DNA from: Dichloromethanomonas sp964477085
Lineage (GTDB): Bacteria; Bacillota; Desulfitobacteriia; Desulfitobacteriales; Syntrophobotulaceae
Direction: 5' to 3'
DNA: 20,610 bases
NCBI GenBank assembly: GCA_964477085.1
Contig: CAYZDF010000051.1
Location: forward strand, 1-20,610
The translations under genes were made by a program, and so were the position numbers. Positions within the stretch are counted from its first letter, which is position 1, and every line of letters begins with the position of its first letter. The notes below the pieces were generated by a model. That model was not told where the DNA came from, did not search any database, and saw only the letters and a program-made list of their open reading frames with translations. Shown in pieces: positions 1 to 7,021 of the stretch.

Positions 1-1
1 A

Positions 2-730
2 ATGGATCTTTCTCAGAAAGAATCAATGAATGAAGAATCAATAGATAAAGGGATCCAGGTGAAAGTATTGGTAGCAGACGGGCATTGGCTTTTTGCAAAG
101 AATACAGTAGCTTTGTTTGCTTCCGATCCACGGATTGTTCCGGTAGGGATAGCAAAAACCCGAAAAGAATGTCTTGACCTGATTTGCCAATCAGGGCCGG
201 ATGTTATCCTTCTGAATATTCGATTCTCCGATGTGAATATAATTGAGTTAATTGAACAAATAAAAATTGTCCGGCCCCAAATCAAAATAATCGTAATGGC
301 AGAATTTGAGCATGATAATTATTTAGCCACATCCATTAAAAAAGCAGCTGAAGGGCTATTGTACAAAGACTGTTCAATAAGCGAAGTGATCCAGGCAATT
401 TTGAAGGTTGCGGCAGGGAACACTTATTATTCTTCAAGCCTGTCGCTCTTCCCGGACATGAGGATGGATTTTGATGATTTGCATATCCCTGCCAAGCCGG
501 TTGAAATCCTAAAAAAAATATTAAACGCTGAGGAGAAAGAAATTATGGGGTTACTGATAAAAGGCCTGCCGAATAAAGAAATTGCCTCAGCCTTAGGATT
601 ATCAGTCCGGGACCTAAATGATAAGATGAATATAATACTGCTTAAGTTCGGGGTCGGCACGCGCTTGGAAGCGGCATTATCATGGGCGGATATCGAGGCG
701 AGCGTAAGCCATGTTTCACACAGTCGATGA
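2..730 (+). CDS. LuxR/NarL-type response regulator with degenerate receiver
   Basis: A 242-residue protein with an N-terminal receiver domain (about residues 20-140) and a C-terminal LuxR-type helix-turn-helix (about 170-235, containing NKEIASALGLSV). Family members bind DNA as dimers once an Asp in the receiver is phosphorylated by a histidine kinase. Here the phospho-acceptor position reads LLNIRF, with Asn in place of Asp. The upstream acidic pair reads ADGH, with one Asp lost, and the switch Thr/Ser position appears to be Ala (VMAEF). The conserved Lys is kept (LLYKD). The protein is therefore probably not controlled by ordinary phosphorylation. The ATG lies at base 2, so no ribosome site is visible and the true start may lie outside the window. 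No kinase gene is adjacent. The family is clear; the target is unknown. Confidence 0.85.
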   Translation: MDLSQKESMNEESIDKGIQVKVLVADGHWLFAKNTVALFASDPRIVPVGIAKTRKECLDLICQSGPDVILLNIRFSDVNIIELIEQIKIVRPQIKIIVMAEFEHDNYLATSIKKAAEGLLYKDCSISEVIQAILKVAAGNTYYSSSLSLFPDMRMDFDDLHIPAKPVEILKKILNAEEKEIMGLLIKGLPNKEIASALGLSVRDLNDKMNIILLKFGVGTRLEAALSWADIEASVSHVSHSR

Positions 731-908
731 ATTAGATTAACCAACAATATAGTTCCTAAATAGAAAAGGCAGATGACTATATCCTGAGAAGCATAGCACC
801 TTTGTCATAAGAATGCTTTAGTTGACATAAATATTAGGGTATGAGAGTAAGAACGTGTTCACATTGCCAATGAGAATAAATATGAAGAACAATGGGCCTA
901 AACCTTGC

Positions 909-936
909 TTGACATTCAGAGAGACATTATTGTAAA
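909..936 (+). promoter_or_regulatory. Candidate sigma-A promoter
   Basis: A perfect TTGACA lies at 909-914, then a 16-nt spacer and TGTAAA at 931-936 (four of six matches to TATAAT). It points toward the short frame at 974 and the CNNM/CBS gene at 1118. It is supported by consensus match only. Confidence 0.35.
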
Positions 937-973
937 TTAAAAAGAAAATATTACATGGGGGGTGAGAGATTAG

Positions 974-1063
974 ATGGAAGATAATCCTGGGGAAATACGA
1001 AGTAGTAAGTCACTATGGTGTATTCAATTAAAGACAAAATACATTCTAGGTAGAAGGCATTAA
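974..1063 (+). CDS. Possible 29-residue leader or small ORF
   Basis: An ATG reading frame of 29 codons plus TAA, preceded by a G-rich ribosome site (GGGGGGTGAGAG, about 956-967) at reasonable spacing. It lies just downstream of the promoter candidate and 54 nt before the CNNM/CBS gene. The peptide has no recognisable motif. It could be a leader peptide or chance; the ribosome site is the only support. Confidence 0.2.
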   Translation: MEDNPGEIRSSKSLWCIQLKTKYILGRRH

Positions 1064-1117
1064 CAATCTCTTAAATGGGATTGCTGTGTCTTTTTTTGGT
1101 TTTTTAGAGATAATAAG

Positions 1118-2437
1118 GTGGAGGATGAAAGAGCTTTGTTTACGGATATTTTGTTTTTAATGGTACTCATAGTGCTTAACGCTTTTTTTGCAGCTTCGGA
1201 AATTTCCTTAATATCTCTAAACGATAATAAGATAAGGATCCAGGCCGAAGAAGGAGACAAAAAAGCCAAACTCTTGCTAAATCTTATTGGTGAACCAAGC
1301 AGGTTTTTGGCTACGATCCAAATTGGAATCACCCTAGCTGGTTTTTTAGCCAGTGCGTTTGCGTCAGAAAGTTTCGCAGCTCCTCTGGTGAATCTATTAC
1401 TCTCAGCAGGTGTACCGATTCCTGAGGCTTGGCTGAAAACAGCTGCTGTATTCGGAATCACGATAATTCTATCCTACTTCACTTTAGTTCTTGGAGAACT
1501 TGTGCCAAAAAGACTCGCCATGAAGAAGGCAGAACCTATTGCAAGGTTAGTGGCAAACCCGCTTAGCGTTCTTTCGAAGATAACTTTGCCATTTGTCAGA
1601 CTGCTTACAGCTTCTACTAATTTTTTTGTTAAGCTGTTTGGTGTTGACCCTCATGCAGAAGAAGAAAGAGTTACAGAAGAAGAAATTCGGATGATGGTAG
1701 ATGTGGGTGAAGAAAAAGGTACTATCCAAGAAGTTGAGAAGTTGATGATTAATAATATATTTGAGTTTAATAATAAAACGGTGGAAGAAATTATGACACA
1801 CCGAACATACATTGCGGCTCTTCCTGTTGATGCGAGCCTGAATGATGTGATTGAGTTCCTTGAGAGGGAGAAATATTCAAGGATTCCTGTTTATGAAGAT
1901 ACAATCGACAACATTATAGGCGTGTTGCATTCAAAATATCTGATTTCATATCTAGCTAAAGAAAAAGAGCAAGAGACATTCCGTTTATCCGATTTTATCA
2001 GACAGCCCTATTATGTACCTGCGTCCAAACGGACTGACGAACTCTTCAAAGAACTTCAGCAGAATAAGACCCATTTAGCGGTAATTATTGATGAATATGG
2101 TGGAACTGCAGGAATTGTAACATTGGAAGACTTGCTCGAAGAAATCGTAGGCAACATCTTTGACGAAGATGATGAGATAGAAAAGGAAATTGAAAAACTT
2201 GATGAAACGACGTTTATGATCAATGGTGCTACAAGTTTGGATGTAGTTGAGGACTACCTTGAAGTTCATCTGCCAACTGAAGAGTATGATACATTAAGTG
2301 GTTTTGTGATTGGACAGCTAGGAAGAATACCCAAAAAAGAGGATAAGCCGACTGTAGAATTTAACGATCTGATATTCAAGGTTGAGAAAATAGATAAAAA
2401 GAGAATTGCGAAGGTTAAAGTTTGCAGGGTTAGTTAA
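1118..2437 (+). CDS. CNNM/CBS/CorC-HlyC membrane protein (hemolysin C-like family)
   Basis: A 439-residue integral membrane protein with the full standard architecture. The N-terminal DUF21/CNNM membrane domain (about 8-180) has several hydrophobic helices and the hallmark LGELVPKRLA. Two CBS domains follow (about 205-335; MTHRTYIAALPVDAS and GTAGIVTLEDLLEEIVG). A CorC/HlyC transporter-associated domain forms the C-terminus (about 355-435). Relatives are linked to magnesium or cobalt efflux/homeostasis, with CBS domains sensing nucleotides; the older name 'hemolysin' is misleading. The GTG at 1118 has little ribosome site in front. An in-frame TTG at 1136 sits 12 nt after AAGGTGGAGG and is a reasonable alternative start. 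An AU-rich hairpin follows directly after the stop. Confidence 0.9.
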   Translation: MEDERALFTDILFLMVLIVLNAFFAASEISLISLNDNKIRIQAEEGDKKAKLLLNLIGEPSRFLATIQIGITLAGFLASAFASESFAAPLVNLLLSAGVPIPEAWLKTAAVFGITIILSYFTLVLGELVPKRLAMKKAEPIARLVANPLSVLSKITLPFVRLLTASTNFFVKLFGVDPHAEEERVTEEEIRMMVDVGEEKGTIQEVEKLMINNIFEFNNKTVEEIMTHRTYIAALPVDASLNDVIEFLEREKYSRIPVYEDTIDNIIGVLHSKYLISYLAKEKEQETFRLSDFIRQPYYVPASKRTDELFKELQQNKTHLAVIIDEYGGTAGIVTLEDLLEEIVGNIFDEDDEIEKEIEKLDETTFMINGATSLDVVEDYLEVHLPTEEYDTLSGFVIGQLGRIPKKEDKPTVEFNDLIFKVEKIDKKRIAKVKVCRVS

Positions 2438-2467
2438 AGAAAGTAGTACAATATACTTTCTTTTTTC
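2436..2467 (+). terminator. Rho-independent terminator after the CNNM/CBS gene
   Basis: AAAGAAAGTA (2436-2445) pairs perfectly with TACTTTCTTT (2454-2463) over an 8-nt loop, and a T-rich run continues (TTTCTTTT). The stem is AT-rich, so it is only moderately strong. It begins at the stop codon. Confidence 0.55.
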
Positions 2468-2812
2468 TTTTGGTTATTTGATTAACCTTTTAGGAACGAT
2501 ACCAAATGGATCCCAGGAAATAGGTGTTTCTGCTTGTGTGACCATGACAAAAAGGGTAAATTTAAGAACTGATCATTGGTGCCTAACGCTAAAAAGCTTT
2601 GCTCCGGAAGAAAACTTTAAAGATTAAAAAATCATTCACTATTTTTTTACGAATTATTTCTTTGATCATAGCTATAGAAAATAATTATTCTATTCTTTCT
2701 CATTTCTAATAATTGGCTAATAAAAAAATATTTTCTCCTACTTCAATCAGAATACAATCTTTTCACACGTAAACACTAAATACAGTCATTACTTACAAGG
2801 AGGTGCAATTAA
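2468..2812. other. Intergenic region, nothing recognised
   Basis: This AT-rich stretch has no gene I can support. A frame overlapping the end of the previous gene (2406-2627) has no ribosome site and no family resemblance. The last bases hold the strong ribosome site AAGGAGGTG of the next gene. Confidence 0.5.
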
Positions 2813-3244
2813 TTGCAACGAATCAAAGATAGGTTATTCCTAGGATTAATCGCTGGCTTGGGGGGCAATCTTGTTAAGGAAGCAATTGCAGAAACAGCGG
2901 TCTATTTTGGATTAACGAAAAGTACATGCAGAAAAATGATTCCTTTAATATTATTAAATAAAAAAGATGCTAAAACTTGGAAGGGTTCTGTTCTCGGCAT
3001 AACTACAGACATGACCGTTGCTGCTCTGACAGGTGTTCTAATAACCTATACTCTTTCATTCAGTGGAAAGGATTATAGTAGGCTAAAGGGTATCATGGTT
3101 TCTAATGGGATCCTCGATCAAGTATTTAATGCTTTTTCAAGGCTCCTACCGCAGGCAAAGAAAGAACCAAATAGTAATCTAATTTGTAGAGGTATTCATA
3201 CGGTATTTGGAATAACAGCTGCTTCTATTATAACTTCTTTATGA
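2813..3244 (+). CDS. Small conserved membrane protein, function unknown
   Basis: A 143-residue protein starting at TTG 2813, fixed by a strong ribosome site AAGGAGGTG at the right spacing. Three hydrophobic stretches are visible: near the N-terminus (LFLGLIAGLGGN), in the middle (about 65-88) and at the C-terminus (about 127-143). A basic segment (LLNKKDAKTWKG) lies between the first two. It resembles, from memory, a conserved hypothetical membrane family in Clostridia that opens with an AGLGGN-type segment; I know no function for it. It stands alone, with about 375 bp upstream and 43 bp before the next start. Confidence 0.7.
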   Translation: MQRIKDRLFLGLIAGLGGNLVKEAIAETAVYFGLTKSTCRKMIPLILLNKKDAKTWKGSVLGITTDMTVAALTGVLITYTLSFSGKDYSRLKGIMVSNGILDQVFNAFSRLLPQAKKEPNSNLICRGIHTVFGITAASIITSL

Positions 3245-3287
3245 GATCCTGCTCTTTTTGGAGATAACCAAAACGGAGGTTCGGATA

Positions 3288-3680
3288 ATGAAAAGGATCA
3301 ACTTGCGGGATTATTACTCGCTCTATCAATCTGACTTTTTTGTAGAAGTTGTGGATGAAATTGCTTCACCCCTGAAGCGCTTCAAGCTGAGCGAGAAGGC
3401 TTACAAATTACGCACATACAAGCACAAAGCCTATTACTCTCTTGACCGGGGCGAAGGCATTGAGCAAGAGATTTATGAAAGAAAAGTCACCAATCATGAG
3501 CTGTATGCTGCAATCAATAGCCTGCCGGAAACACAGGCAAAGCGTATTTATGCCCATTTCTTTTTGGGCATAAGCAAAGCCGCCATTGCTAGGGCTGATG
3601 GCATCGGGGAAAGCGCAGTCAGAGACTCCATCGAGCGCGAATTTAAGAATATCGAAAAGTTTTTAAAAAATTTTCGGTAA
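3288..3680 (+). CDS. Sigma-70 region-4-like protein of the ICE-associated type
   Basis: A 130-residue protein resembling the short sigma-factor-like proteins common in Tn916-like conjugative elements of Clostridia. The N-terminal part (YYSLYQSDFFVEVVDE) is typical of that group. The C-terminus is a region-4 helix-turn-helix (about 85-130; LPETQAKRIYAHFFLG followed by KAAIARADG). There is no region 2, so it probably acts as a regulator or auxiliary factor rather than a full sigma factor. ATG 3288 is preferred over the longer frame because CGGAGG sits 8 nt upstream. The middle looks slightly shorter than relatives I recall, between DRGEGIEQEI and YERKVT. No relaxase, coupling protein or integrase is nearby, so it looks stranded. 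Confidence 0.75.
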   Translation: MKRINLRDYYSLYQSDFFVEVVDEIASPLKRFKLSEKAYKLRTYKHKAYYSLDRGEGIEQEIYERKVTNHELYAAINSLPETQAKRIYAHFFLGISKAAIARADGIGESAVRDSIEREFKNIEKFLKNFR

Positions 3681-4106
3681 GGCCCTGCGGTTTTGCCCGA
3701 AAAATGAAGTGGTTATTAGAGGGACAATTTTCACCCCTCGAATTGAATTTTTACAAGTGAATAGGTGTTTATTCGGTACTTTCCCCGTATGTCCTGGAAA
3801 GGAAAGCCAGATTGAATGAGGTCAGGTGCGAGCGATCAATATCCAGCAATTAATTAATGCCGGCTGGCATTTAAGGCGACGATACATACGGAGGGATAAT
3901 GATACTTCCGTCCAGCCACAGCCCCGCTTAAGCGGGATCACGCAATGGGGGCGGCTTGCAGAGAACCTGGGAGAGGTGAAATTCCTATGAGGACGGTCAG
4001 CCGCCGTCCGCCGGATAGACCAAAGACTTATAAACCAAAACAGAAGTGCAGTATAGGGTGCGCCTCATCCAATCAAAGAATGTGGTAAGTCGTGACAGCC
4101 TGATAA
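3681..4106. other. Structured GC-rich tail of the mobile-element fragment
   Basis: A 426-bp stretch without a convincing large gene, more GC-rich than its surroundings. Local hairpins include CCCGC/GCGGG around 3923-3938 and GGACGG/CCGTCC around 3990-4009. A weak stem AGCC/GGCT followed by TTTTG lies at 4097-4115. Two short frames have ribosome sites: a 10-codon one after CGGAGGG near 3898, and a 33-codon one at 3987. The stretch probably travelled with the sigma-like gene. Confidence 0.4.
3987..4088 (+). CDS. Possible 33-residue basic ORF
   Basis: ATG 3987 follows a GAGAGGTG ribosome site, and the frame runs 33 codons to TAA 4086-4088. The peptide is Arg/Lys/Pro-rich (begins MRTVSRRPPDRPK) with two cysteines. 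It follows the ICE-type sigma gene. I do not recognise a domain; it may be a remnant of a longer element gene or fortuitous. Confidence 0.25.
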   Translation: MRTVSRRPPDRPKTYKPKQKCSIGCASSNQRMW

Positions 4107-4262
4107 CGGCTTTTTGTTGGACATGCTGCAAGGCTGAATACCAAGGTGATTGTTGAAGGCATAGAAAACCGTGAACAATTGCAGGCGGCAAGGATAAATG
4201 GTTCTCACTACCGACAAGGTTACTTCCTCGGAAAACCTGAAAATTTATTTCCCGGTTTCTAA
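4107..4262 (+). pseudogene. C-terminal remnant of an EAL-domain c-di-GMP phosphodiesterase
   Basis: One open frame from 4107 to TAA 4260-4262 encodes the end of an EAL domain. VIVEGIENREQLQAA corresponds to the family's iVAEGVET..q segment, and YRQGYFLGKP corresponds to its C-terminal QGY..g.P motif. The catalytic EAL/ELT and DD(F/Y) motifs would lie upstream. They are absent, because the frame is closed by TAA at 4104 and the preceding DNA is unrelated. No start codon or ribosome site is present. This is a junction fragment, presumably of a GGDEF/EAL protein cut off when the upstream mobile DNA arrived. Confidence 0.8.
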
Positions 4263-4286
4263 AATAATAAATTGAGGAGTGTTTTT

Positions 4287-4352
4287 TTGAGAAAAGTATT
4301 TTTTATCTTAGGTTTGGTTATCGCTTTTGGGAGCGGCATAGGCCTCCTATAG
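4287..4352 (+). pseudogene. Truncated membrane or signal-peptide ORF, 21 residues
   Basis: A TTG start at 4287 is preceded by TTGAGGAGTG. The 21-residue product is a basic start (MRKVFF) followed by a single hydrophobic segment, then TAG 4350. It looks like the signal peptide of an exported protein whose body is missing, with radical SAM sequence following directly. It could instead be a genuine tiny membrane peptide. Confidence 0.3.
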
Positions 4353-4362
4353 GGGTGAACCC

Positions 4363-4928
4363 CAGGTTACGCTCGGTATTAATATCTTTGAGCCAGACTT
4401 TCAATATCAATATATTATTGAGCAAAGCAAAAGGCTAAAATTAAAGACCATCCGGTACAGATTACAGTACCCTCGGATAATAATCAGAAGGGCAGTCTTG
4501 AACACTATGAAAGTTTTGTTCCCGGATTAGTTGGCTTTTTAGAGGATTGCCATAGAAACGGGATTTCTCCTCATATTGATTGCAATAATCCGCCCAAGTG
4601 CATTTTTTCCAATGAGCAGCTTGTAAATTTCATCTACTCGGGTTTCGATCTGATTCACAAGGGAATCTGTTCGCCGGTTATGGATATAAGACCCGACTTG
4701 AGCGTCGCCCGGTGTTTCGTTTTTGAAGATTATCAAAGCGTAAATATAAAAGACTTTAATACCGTTCAAGATGTAAATGATTTTTTTCTGTGTGAGATTG
4801 ACAGTAAAAGATATAGTAATCCTCCGTTTAAGCAATGCTCCGGATGCAGGTTCTGGGATGAAAAGAAATGTATCGGCGGTTGTTTGGGGTATAGTGTCAG
4901 GGGAAAATCATCTGTATTTCGTACCTGA
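4363..4928 (+). pseudogene. Decayed radical SAM/SPASM enzyme, C-terminal part
   Basis: The first piece (about 4363-4445, LGINIFEPDFQYQYIIEQ) and the second piece (about 4446-4928) are in different frames but read on from one another, so one indel lies near 4440-4465. The second piece has PSDNNQKGSLEHYESF, then ICSPVMDIRPDLSVARC, a typical entry to an auxiliary iron-sulfur domain. It ends in CSGCRFWDEKKCIGGC, a SPASM-like cysteine cluster. The N-terminal CxxxCxxC that binds the SAM cluster is missing. Such enzymes often mature ribosomal peptides or act as sulfatase activators. No precursor peptide can be identified beside it. It is inactive as it stands. Confidence 0.75.
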
Positions 4929-5102
4929 TAGTATGCAAAATCTCCTAAGATATAGTCTTCTCTGAATAGGCATTCACAGATAGTCGCTATAATATATTAT
5001 ATGTTATAATTATCAATAATTAGAAAATATTACCTCAAGAAAGAGGTTATTAAGAAATAATTGCAAGAGAACTAGAATTCCATTTGAAAGAAGAGAAAAG
5101 AT

Positions 5103-5663
5103 ATGCTGTTTATTCTTGCTGTGTTTGAAAATAAAGAACACCGAAGCCGGTTGGAAGCTTTATATAATGAACATGCTTCATTAATGTACAAGATAGCCTA
5201 TAGAATCCTGAAAGATCAGCATCTGGCCCAGGATGCTGTTCAGGAAGCATTTATAAATATCTCTAAGAATTTTGATAAAATTATTAAAATTGACTGTAAC
5301 AAAACAAGGGCATTATTCGTTATTATTGTTAGAAATGTTTCCATCGATATCTACCGGCAGAGGGAAAAGCAGACAGGCGTTTCTTATGAAGAGATCGAAG
5401 AAACTTTATCGGGACAGGGACCAAGTGTAGAAGAGATCCTTGTGAGTGCTGAGACTTTTGCTAAACTGGCAAAAAAGATGAAGGAACTGAATCCTTCTTA
5501 TGCGGACATCCTTTCCCTGAAATATTTTTATAATTATAAAGATGAGGAAATCTCGCAGATGTTAAACATTACTCCGGAAAATACCCGGATCAGGCTTAGC
5601 CGGGCTAGAAAGAACCTGATTAAGCTATTACTGAAGGAACAGGAGGCGGCGAACCATGAGTGA
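5103..5663 (+). CDS. ECF sigma factor
   Basis: A 186-residue ECF sigma factor. Region 2 (about 18-90) contains YNEHASLMYKIAYRILKD and AQDAVQEAFINI. Region 4 (about 125-178) contains LSLKYFYNYKDEEISQML and a recognition helix ending RIRLSRARKNL. The opening MLFILAVFE resembles the ECF30-like group of Clostridia, as I remember it. It would direct RNA polymerase to promoters of the TGTAAC/CGT type, exactly what is found before both downstream cassettes. The next gene overlaps by 8 nt and encodes the likely anti-sigma factor. No copy of the TGTAAC/CGTT promoter is visible upstream of 5103. Autoregulation is therefore not obvious, although two TATAAT hexamers occur at 4988 and 5005. Confidence 0.9.
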   Translation: MLFILAVFENKEHRSRLEALYNEHASLMYKIAYRILKDQHLAQDAVQEAFINISKNFDKIIKIDCNKTRALFVIIVRNVSIDIYRQREKQTGVSYEEIEETLSGQGPSVEEILVSAETFAKLAKKMKELNPSYADILSLKYFYNYKDEEISQMLNITPENTRIRLSRARKNLIKLLLKEQEAANHE

Positions 5664-6396
5664 ACACAAACCTGCAGAAGCGCATGCAAAAGAAAAAATG
5701 ATGGAAGCTCTTTTTGAATATGCTGCTGCCTGCCACGTCGATAATATATTGGATGAAAATCCCGTTGGGGAGGATTCATCTCGTGAATTTGCCCTTCCAC
5801 CCGAATTTGACAAGAAAATGAAGAAAATGATTGCCCGCCATGACAAAAAAGAAACCTTAAAAGCCTTAAGGAAAAAGACAATTAAATATTTGCCTAAAGC
5901 AGCAATTTTTCTGCTGGTTCTAATAGGCAGCTTTACTATAGTCGTAGCCAGTGTTGAGGCCCTGCGGGTTAAAGCAATAAATATTATCTATGAAATGCAT
6001 AATCAGTTCACCAGCATTCGAACAACAGACGAGGACAACACAAAACAGCCTATCGTCATACCGCAGGATTGGAACGGATATGTTTCCAATTATATTCCTC
6101 CCGGTTTTAGGATTGATAATTCGGAAGAGAGCAAGATGATGAAGATTATCAGCTATAAAAACGCTCAAGGCAAAAGCATCGTATTTACACAGTATTTAAA
6201 TCTCAATACAGACCTGCGAATTGATACGGAAGGAGCTGCGGTCCAAAATATTACGGTCCAAAATAATGAAGCGCTTTTATCCGAAAAACAAGGACTGATC
6301 AGTATCGTTTGGAAAGAAGAGTATTTATTTTCCCTGATAGGGAATGTGGATAAGACGGAAATGCTAAAAATGGCGGAAAGTATAAAGAAAAATTAA
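5656..6396 (+). CDS. Membrane-anchored anti-sigma factor, DUF4367-like
   Basis: A 246-residue single-pass membrane protein. The cytoplasmic N-terminal part (1-75) is charged. One transmembrane segment lies at about 76-97 (AAIFLLVLIGSFTIVVAS). An extracytoplasmic domain follows (about 130-246; NYIPPGFRIDN then later NNEALLSEKQGLISIVWKEE), of DUF4367 type. In such pairs the N-terminal part holds the ECF sigma factor at the membrane until an envelope signal releases it. The start is fixed by AGGAGG ending 10 nt upstream, inside the sigma gene. The overlap implies translational coupling and roughly equal production of the two proteins. A promoter for cassette 1 begins 24 nt after its stop. Confidence 0.85.
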   Translation: MSEHKPAEAHAKEKMMEALFEYAAACHVDNILDENPVGEDSSREFALPPEFDKKMKKMIARHDKKETLKALRKKTIKYLPKAAIFLLVLIGSFTIVVASVEALRVKAINIIYEMHNQFTSIRTTDEDNTKQPIVIPQDWNGYVSNYIPPGFRIDNSEESKMMKIISYKNAQGKSIVFTQYLNLNTDLRIDTEGAAVQNITVQNNEALLSEKQGLISIVWKEEYLFSLIGNVDKTEMLKMAESIKKN

Positions 6397-6419
6397 ATTC
6401 AACATTTTTCCAAATGAAG

Positions 6420-6446
6420 TGTAACAAAACACCTCCTACTTTCGTT
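6420..6446 (+). promoter_or_regulatory. ECF-type promoter of cassette copy 1
   Basis: TGTAAC at 6420-6425, a 17-nt spacer and CGTT at 6443-6446 match the -35/-10 architecture of ECF promoters (SigX/SigW/SigV-like). The same block with the same spacing occurs at 7960-7986 before the second cassette. Initiation would fall near 6453, leaving a leader of about 30 nt. The spacer contains CACCTCC, complementary to the ribosome site GGAGGTG at 6472-6478. Confidence 0.7.
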
Positions 6447-6484
6447 TATTTGGATGAAAGGATAAATGAAGGGAGGTGATTTTT

Positions 6485-6913
6485 ATGAGGAAAAGGGTTG
6501 TTCTGCTCGTCTTGGTGATCATGCTTCTTTGTACAGCGCCCGCACAGGTATTTGCCCTTGAGACAAACATCGAAAATGATTTGGAAATCGTACCGCTATG
6601 GGTAAATATTACTTCATTCGTAAATGCTTCAGACATAACTGGCAGCGGGATATTTGAATTCGAGACAAGGCTTTATGCCCGCAGCAATATTGACAAAGTG
6701 GTCATTAATGCCAGTATCCAGCAATATAATAATGGAAGTTGGCAGACAATCAAAAGCTGGACAAGCACTTCCTACAGCAGCAGCGGGTCTATGTATCAAA
6801 ATTGGGCCGTAATGAGCGGGTACTATTACCGTTTGGTCTCGACTGGTCTGGTGTATCAAAATGGTGTTTTGATGGAGCAAACTTCTTATACCGGGCCGAG
6901 TTATTGGTATTAA
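6485..6913 (+). CDS. Cassette protein A, copy 1: secreted DUF6147-like protein
   Basis: A 142-residue exported protein. ATG 6485 is chosen over the upstream GTG because the near-perfect ribosome site GGGAGGTGA lies directly before it. The signal peptide is residues 1-24 (MRKRVV, hydrophobic core, cleavage after QVFA). The mature part begins LETNIENDLEIVPLW and continues as beta-rich sequence with many Ser/Tyr/Gln residues, ending YTGPSYWY. It resembles, from memory, the DUF6147 group of small secreted Clostridia proteins with an ENDLEIVPLW-type start; no biochemical role is known to me. It is first in cassette 1, under the ECF-like promoter. The second copy (8029) is almost identical outside the N gap. 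Confidence 0.8.
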   Translation: MRKRVVLLVLVIMLLCTAPAQVFALETNIENDLEIVPLWVNITSFVNASDITGSGIFEFETRLYARSNIDKVVINASIQQYNNGSWQTIKSWTSTSYSSSGSMYQNWAVMSGYYYRLVSTGLVYQNGVLMEQTSYTGPSYWY

Positions 6914-6916
6914 GGC

Positions 6917-6984
6917 TGTAACTGCAATAGCCTCTATCTTATTTTTCGCAACGTATTGAGAACATAGGAGAAAGTGCAGTTACA
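6917..6984 (+). other. Intercistronic inverted repeat between A1 and B1
   Basis: TGTAACTGCA (6917-6926) is perfectly complementary to TGCAGTTACA (6975-6984) across a 48-nt loop. No T-run follows, so it does not look like a terminator. It starts 4 nt after the stop of A1. An unrelated but equally placed stem-loop follows A2 (8420-8450). It may protect or attenuate the transcript so that A is made in excess of B and C. Confidence 0.5.
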
Positions 6985-7021
6985 AAGTACGAAAGTTAAA
7001 TTTAATAAAATGAGGTGAGTA

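Larger units (their letters stand above)
731..1117. other. Intergenic region with one promoter candidate
   Basis: There is no substantial gene in this 387-bp gap. It holds a sigma-A-like promoter candidate at 909-936 and a very short reading frame with a ribosome site at 974-1063. Nothing else was recognised. A second TTGACA at 822-827 has no acceptable -10 element. Confidence 0.5.

Noticed and set aside
822..845. TTGACA as a promoter
   Set aside because: No acceptable -10 element at 16-18 nt.
2406..2627. 73-codon plus-strand frame overlapping the end of the CNNM/CBS gene
   Set aside because: No ribosome site, it overlaps a firm gene and a terminator hairpin, and it has no recognisable sequence.
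4777..4965. Plus-strand frame inside the radical SAM remnant
   Set aside because: It is an alternative frame of a region whose other frame carries the SPASM cysteines.
6917..6948. TGTAAC followed by CG as a third ECF promoter
   Set aside because: The spacer would be 24 nt, and the TGTAAC is one arm of an inverted repeat.
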